Translations under genes and position numbers: made by a program
Notes under the pieces: generated by a model
Told to the model about the DNA's origin: nothing
What the model saw: only the letters and a program-made list of their open reading frames with translations
Databases searched by the model: none
NCBI GenBank assembly: GCA_024645065.1
Contig: JAHEGP010000124.1
Location: forward strand, 1-8,711
Direction of reading: 5' to 3'
DNA: 8,711 nucleotides
Source: Cellvibrionales bacterium
GTDB taxonomy: Bacteria; Pseudomonadota; Gammaproteobacteria; Pseudomonadales; JAHEGP01
In this document: in pieces, positions 6,368-8,711 of the stretch
How the letters are laid out: each line of letters starts with the position of its first letter
Numbering within the stretch: position 1 is the stretch's first letter

Positions 6368-8011
6368 GTGATAGATCCGCAGCAAGAGCCGAACCAACAA
6401 CAAAATCCAGACAGGACGGAAATTGCGCTGGCCCACGAGGCTCTCGAAAGAGGCAAGCCTAAACGCATCCGGAAATTATTGCGGGGCATGCATCCGGCCA
6501 AAGTCGCGGGCTTGCTGGAATCCCTGGAACCCGTTCAGCGAGCCGCTCTCTGGCAGCACGTCGATGAGAATGCGGAACAGCGAGTACTGGCCCATCTCAG
6601 CGAAAATATGCGCTCCTCCATTACCCAGGATGTCGAGACCATGGGAGAAGCGCCGGAAGAATCGGAGGACGGTGCGCCAGCCCGCACCCAGTTAGCTCGA
6701 TTACGCGATGCCCTGGAGCGAGGCAAGCTCAAGCGGGCGAGGAATATGTTGCAGCGGGTGCATCCTGCCAAAGCCGCTGGCCTGCTCGAATCGCTACCTC
6801 CCGATGAGCGCGCTACCGCCTGGGATATGGTGCAAAACGTAGCTGCCGGCAAAATACTGGTGCATCTGCATGACGAGGTTCGGGGCAAACTTGCACTGGA
6901 GATGGATCCAGAGGACCTGGCAAGCACCGCCAGGTCCCTGAAACTGGATGATCTGGTCGACCTGATTCAGGACCTGCCGCCCGCCGCCGGCCAACAGCTA
7001 CTCCAGGCCATGGACTTGAGTGAGCGCAAGCAGCTCGAGAAGATGCTGGACTATCCTGAGGACTCGGCGGGCGGCTTGATGAATACCGACCAGATTTCAG
7101 TACGAGCCAACACCAGGCTCGATACCGTACTGCGCTACCTCAGGGTGCTTGATGACCTTCCGGACCAAACCGATAAGGTCATGGTGGTGGACCGCAAGAA
7201 CCAGTACCTGGGACAGCTACCCATCAGAAAACTGCTGACCAGCAGCCCGGACCTGCGAGTCAGAGACGTCATGGATGCCAGCTCAGTGCCGATCGCGGTG
7301 ACGCTGCCGAGCCAGGCGGTGGTAAGAATGTTTGAGGACCTAGACCTGACCTCTGCCCCGGTGGTGGATCCCGCTGGCCGACTCGTTGGACGAATTACGG
7401 TAGACGACGTGGTCGATACCATCCGCGAGCAGTCGGAACGTGCCCTGCTGAATACCGCGGGCCTGGACGAAGAGGCGGATATGTTTGCCCCGATTTTAAC
7501 CAGCGCACGTCGCCGGGCGGTCTGGTTGGGCGTCAACCTGGTAACGGCGTTCATGGCGGCGTGGGTGATCGGTCTGTTTGAGGGCACGCTGGAGAAAGTG
7601 GTGGCGCTGGCGGTGTTGATGCCTATTGTCGCGAGCATGGGGGGGATAGCCGGCAGCCAGACACTGACTCTGGTGATACGCGGCCTGGCACTCGGGCAGC
7701 TCGAACGCGACAATGCCCAGATCCTGTTATGGAAAGAATTCGGCATCGCTGCCCTCAACGGCATTATCTGGGCGGCAGTTGTCGCGTCGCTGGCCATTGT
7801 CTGGTTTGGCGACTGGCAGATAGGAGGCATTATCGCGGCCGCTATTCTGCTCAACCTGCTGTGTGCGGCGGTCGCCGGGGTTATCATTCCCCTGGTGCTG
7901 CGCCGCTTTGGAATCGACCCGGCCCTGGCGGGGGGCGTCATCCTGACCACAGTGACGGACGTTGTGGGGTTTGCTGCTTTTCTCGGCCTGGCGACCCTGA
8001 TACTAATCTAA
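6368..8011 (+). CDS. mgtE: Magnesium channel/transporter MgtE with duplicated N domain
   Basis: This is an inner-membrane Mg2+ channel of 547 residues, about 100 longer than the usual 450. It has two N-domain-like helical repeats (about 20-90 and 110-185), the rest of the N domain to about 225, then a CBS pair (about 232-293 and 300-355). A plug helix (about 356-380) leads into five membrane segments (about 384-403, 410-440, 453-480, 484-510, 522-545). The family segment usually written GGNxGxQ reads GGIAGSQ (425-431). VTDVVGF (529-535) supplies the conserved pore aspartate, Asp531. In characterised MgtE the N and CBS domains bind Mg2+ and close the pore when Mg2+ is high. It starts at GTG, supported by GGAGG. 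It is divergent from pstS and stands alone. No clear terminator follows in the 177 bp before the convergent gene. Confidence 0.95.
   Translation: MIDPQQEPNQQQNPDRTEIALAHEALERGKPKRIRKLLRGMHPAKVAGLLESLEPVQRAALWQHVDENAEQRVLAHLSENMRSSITQDVETMGEAPEESEDGAPARTQLARLRDALERGKLKRARNMLQRVHPAKAAGLLESLPPDERATAWDMVQNVAAGKILVHLHDEVRGKLALEMDPEDLASTARSLKLDDLVDLIQDLPPAAGQQLLQAMDLSERKQLEKMLDYPEDSAGGLMNTDQISVRANTRLDTVLRYLRVLDDLPDQTDKVMVVDRKNQYLGQLPIRKLLTSSPDLRVRDVMDASSVPIAVTLPSQAVVRMFEDLDLTSAPVVDPAGRLVGRITVDDVVDTIREQSERALLNTAGLDEEADMFAPILTSARRRAVWLGVNLVTAFMAAWVIGLFEGTLEKVVALAVLMPIVASMGGIAGSQTLTLVIRGLALGQLERDNAQILLWKEFGIAALNGIIWAAVVASLAIVWFGDWQIGGIIAAAILLNLLCAAVAGVIIPLVLRRFGIDPALAGGVILTTVTDVVGFAAFLGLATLILI
6440..6796 (+). 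repeat. Internal tandem duplication in the MgtE N domain
   Basis: Residues 25-53 (6440-6526) and 115-143 (6710-6796) match at 21 of 29 positions by hand count, offset 90 residues. Shared blocks are ALERGK, HPAK and AGLLESL. Similarity fades further along but continues (VLAHLSEN against ILVHLHDE). An acidic, proline-containing linker (EAPEESEDGAPA, 94-105) separates the copies. Confidence 0.85.
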
Positions 8012-8188
8012 ACCCTGTCCTGGAAAAAGCGCAGGCAACGCCATCGAACACGCCACCGCCAGCGACGACTTTGGCTGAAAGGGAACAATCGATCTACTGC
8101 GCATGGTTCTCGTGCCGTCGGCCAAGGGCAGGACGGTCGAGATCCAGCGCAGCGTATAACCTGTAAATTGTCGTGCCCCGTAATGACC

Positions 8189-8572
8189 TCACTTGGCCAT
8201 GGTCCGCCACCCACGACTGTATTGGACGTCGATGCATTCTTGTATATCGATCCAAATCTTGCTTTCCAGTGGATCCCCGGAATAGACACCACCCCAGAAC
8301 GCATCGTTGCCCTTGCCCCAGTCAGTGGCGCTGGGATAACGAAACACCCACGCAAACACGTTCAGCGGTTCGGGCCCAAACACCGGAACCATTATCTCAG
8401 CCTTCATACCAGAGGCGCGGCTAAATTCCTGCATCTGCAGGTGGATGGTCATAAAATCATCCCTGGAGCAATCAGGCTTCAGATTAAACACTATGGTCCT
8501 GACGAAGTCCGCCTGGCTCATCGGGCTAAGAATACTCAGCCATAAAAGCAACGCAATTCCCTTATTTTTCAT
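8189..8572 (-). CDS. Small secreted protein, possible dimeric alpha/beta-barrel fold
   Basis: I do not recognise this 127-residue protein as a named family. Residues 1-21 form a Sec signal peptide (MKNK, hydrophobic stretch, cleavage after SQA), so the product is probably periplasmic or secreted. The mature part (about 106 residues) alternates strand and helix. It has an FVRTIVFNLKP opening strand, a helix around DDFMTIHLQMQEF, a strand AEIMVPVFG, then LNVFAWVFRYPSATDWGKG and IWIDIQECIDV. The pattern recalls dimeric alpha/beta-barrel (ABM/NIPSNAP-like) domains; this is inference only. Two cysteines could form a disulfide. The frame extends to 8617, but ATG at 8572 is chosen because a perfect AAGGAG lies eight bases upstream and the signal peptide starts there. 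It converges on mgtE. Confidence 0.8.
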   Translation of the reverse strand: MKNKGIALLLWLSILSPMSQADFVRTIVFNLKPDCSRDDFMTIHLQMQEFSRASGMKAEIMVPVFGPEPLNVFAWVFRYPSATDWGKGNDAFWGGVYSGDPLESKIWIDIQECIDVQYSRGWRTMAK

Positions 8573-8580
8573 GTCGTGCA

Positions 8581-8614
8581 CTCCTTGTGTATTTTTTTCT
8601 ATTCCACCAAGGAG
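8581..8614 (-). promoter_or_regulatory. Ribosome-binding site within a potential hairpin
   Basis: On the minus strand CTCCTTG (8614-8608) is followed after 20 bases by CAAGGAG (8587-8581), which contains the ribosome-binding site of the secreted protein. The 7-bp perfect pairing could hide the site. The loop is A-rich. It is a possible translational switch, provided transcription starts upstream of 8614. Confidence 0.45.
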
Positions 8615-8711
8615 CACCCTACCATAAGCACAGATACCCGATTAGACCTTATTCGAATATGCAATTTGCCCTTAATAAACTGTTAGGCCACGCTCCAGGC
8701 CAATTGCCCGC

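Noticed and set aside
6070..6501. 143-residue minus-strand frame in the intergenic region
   Set aside because: Overlaps the mgtE start antisense and shows no ribosome-binding site or coherent domain.
7135..7950. 271-residue minus-strand frame opposite mgtE
   Set aside because: Antisense shadow rich in Ser, Thr, Arg and Pro; mgtE on the other strand is unambiguous.

Overview
The window looks like chromosomal DNA of a gammaproteobacterium, possibly marine. That inference rests on moderately GC-rich coding DNA, Gram-negative signal peptides, strong AAGGAG/GGAGG ribosome-binding sites and the look of the Pst and MgtE proteins. No taxonomic marker gene is present, so the assignment is soft. Nothing suggests a mobile element, CRISPR array, tRNA or rRNA.

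Layout. Positions 281-5751 hold a six-gene minus-strand operon for high-affinity phosphate uptake, transcribed in the order pstS, phoU-fusion, pstC, pstA, pstB2, pstB1. The last five genes are tightly packed, with overlaps or gaps of 1-45 bp. Only the pstS-phoU gap (about 107 bp) is larger, and it contains a GC-rich stem-loop. A 616-bp intergenic region (5752-6367) separates pstS from a divergent plus-strand mgtE (6368-8011). That region has several inverted or phased repeats but no canonical Pho box. A small minus-strand gene for a secreted protein (8189-8572) converges on mgtE. Its ribosome-binding site lies in a potential hairpin. Positions 1-280, downstream of the operon, contain only a weak terminator candidate.

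How the genes work together. PstS captures phosphate in the periplasm, PstC and PstA form the channel, and the two PstB-like ATPases power it. PhoU normally couples transport to PhoR/PhoB signalling. phoB and phoR are not in the window. MgtE is a gated Mg2+ channel; its pairing with pst may link magnesium and phosphate supply.

Most notable points. (1) The two PstB paralogues are degenerate in complementary ways. PstB1 keeps Walker A, Q-loop and H-loop but has lost LSGGQ (it reads LSLEE). PstB2 keeps LSGGQ but has lost the Q-loop Gln (Pro) and the H-loop His (Asn). A heterodimer would have one consensus and one degenerate ATP site, which is not the homodimeric PstB2 arrangement of textbook Pst. 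(2) PhoU carries a C-terminal ArsC/low-molecular-weight tyrosine phosphatase-like domain whose P-loop Cys and Arg are replaced (Asp, Leu), apparently a dead enzyme now serving as a sensor or partner domain. (3) MgtE has a duplicated N domain. Together these suggest a Pst system with asymmetric ATPase control and a rebuilt PhoU.
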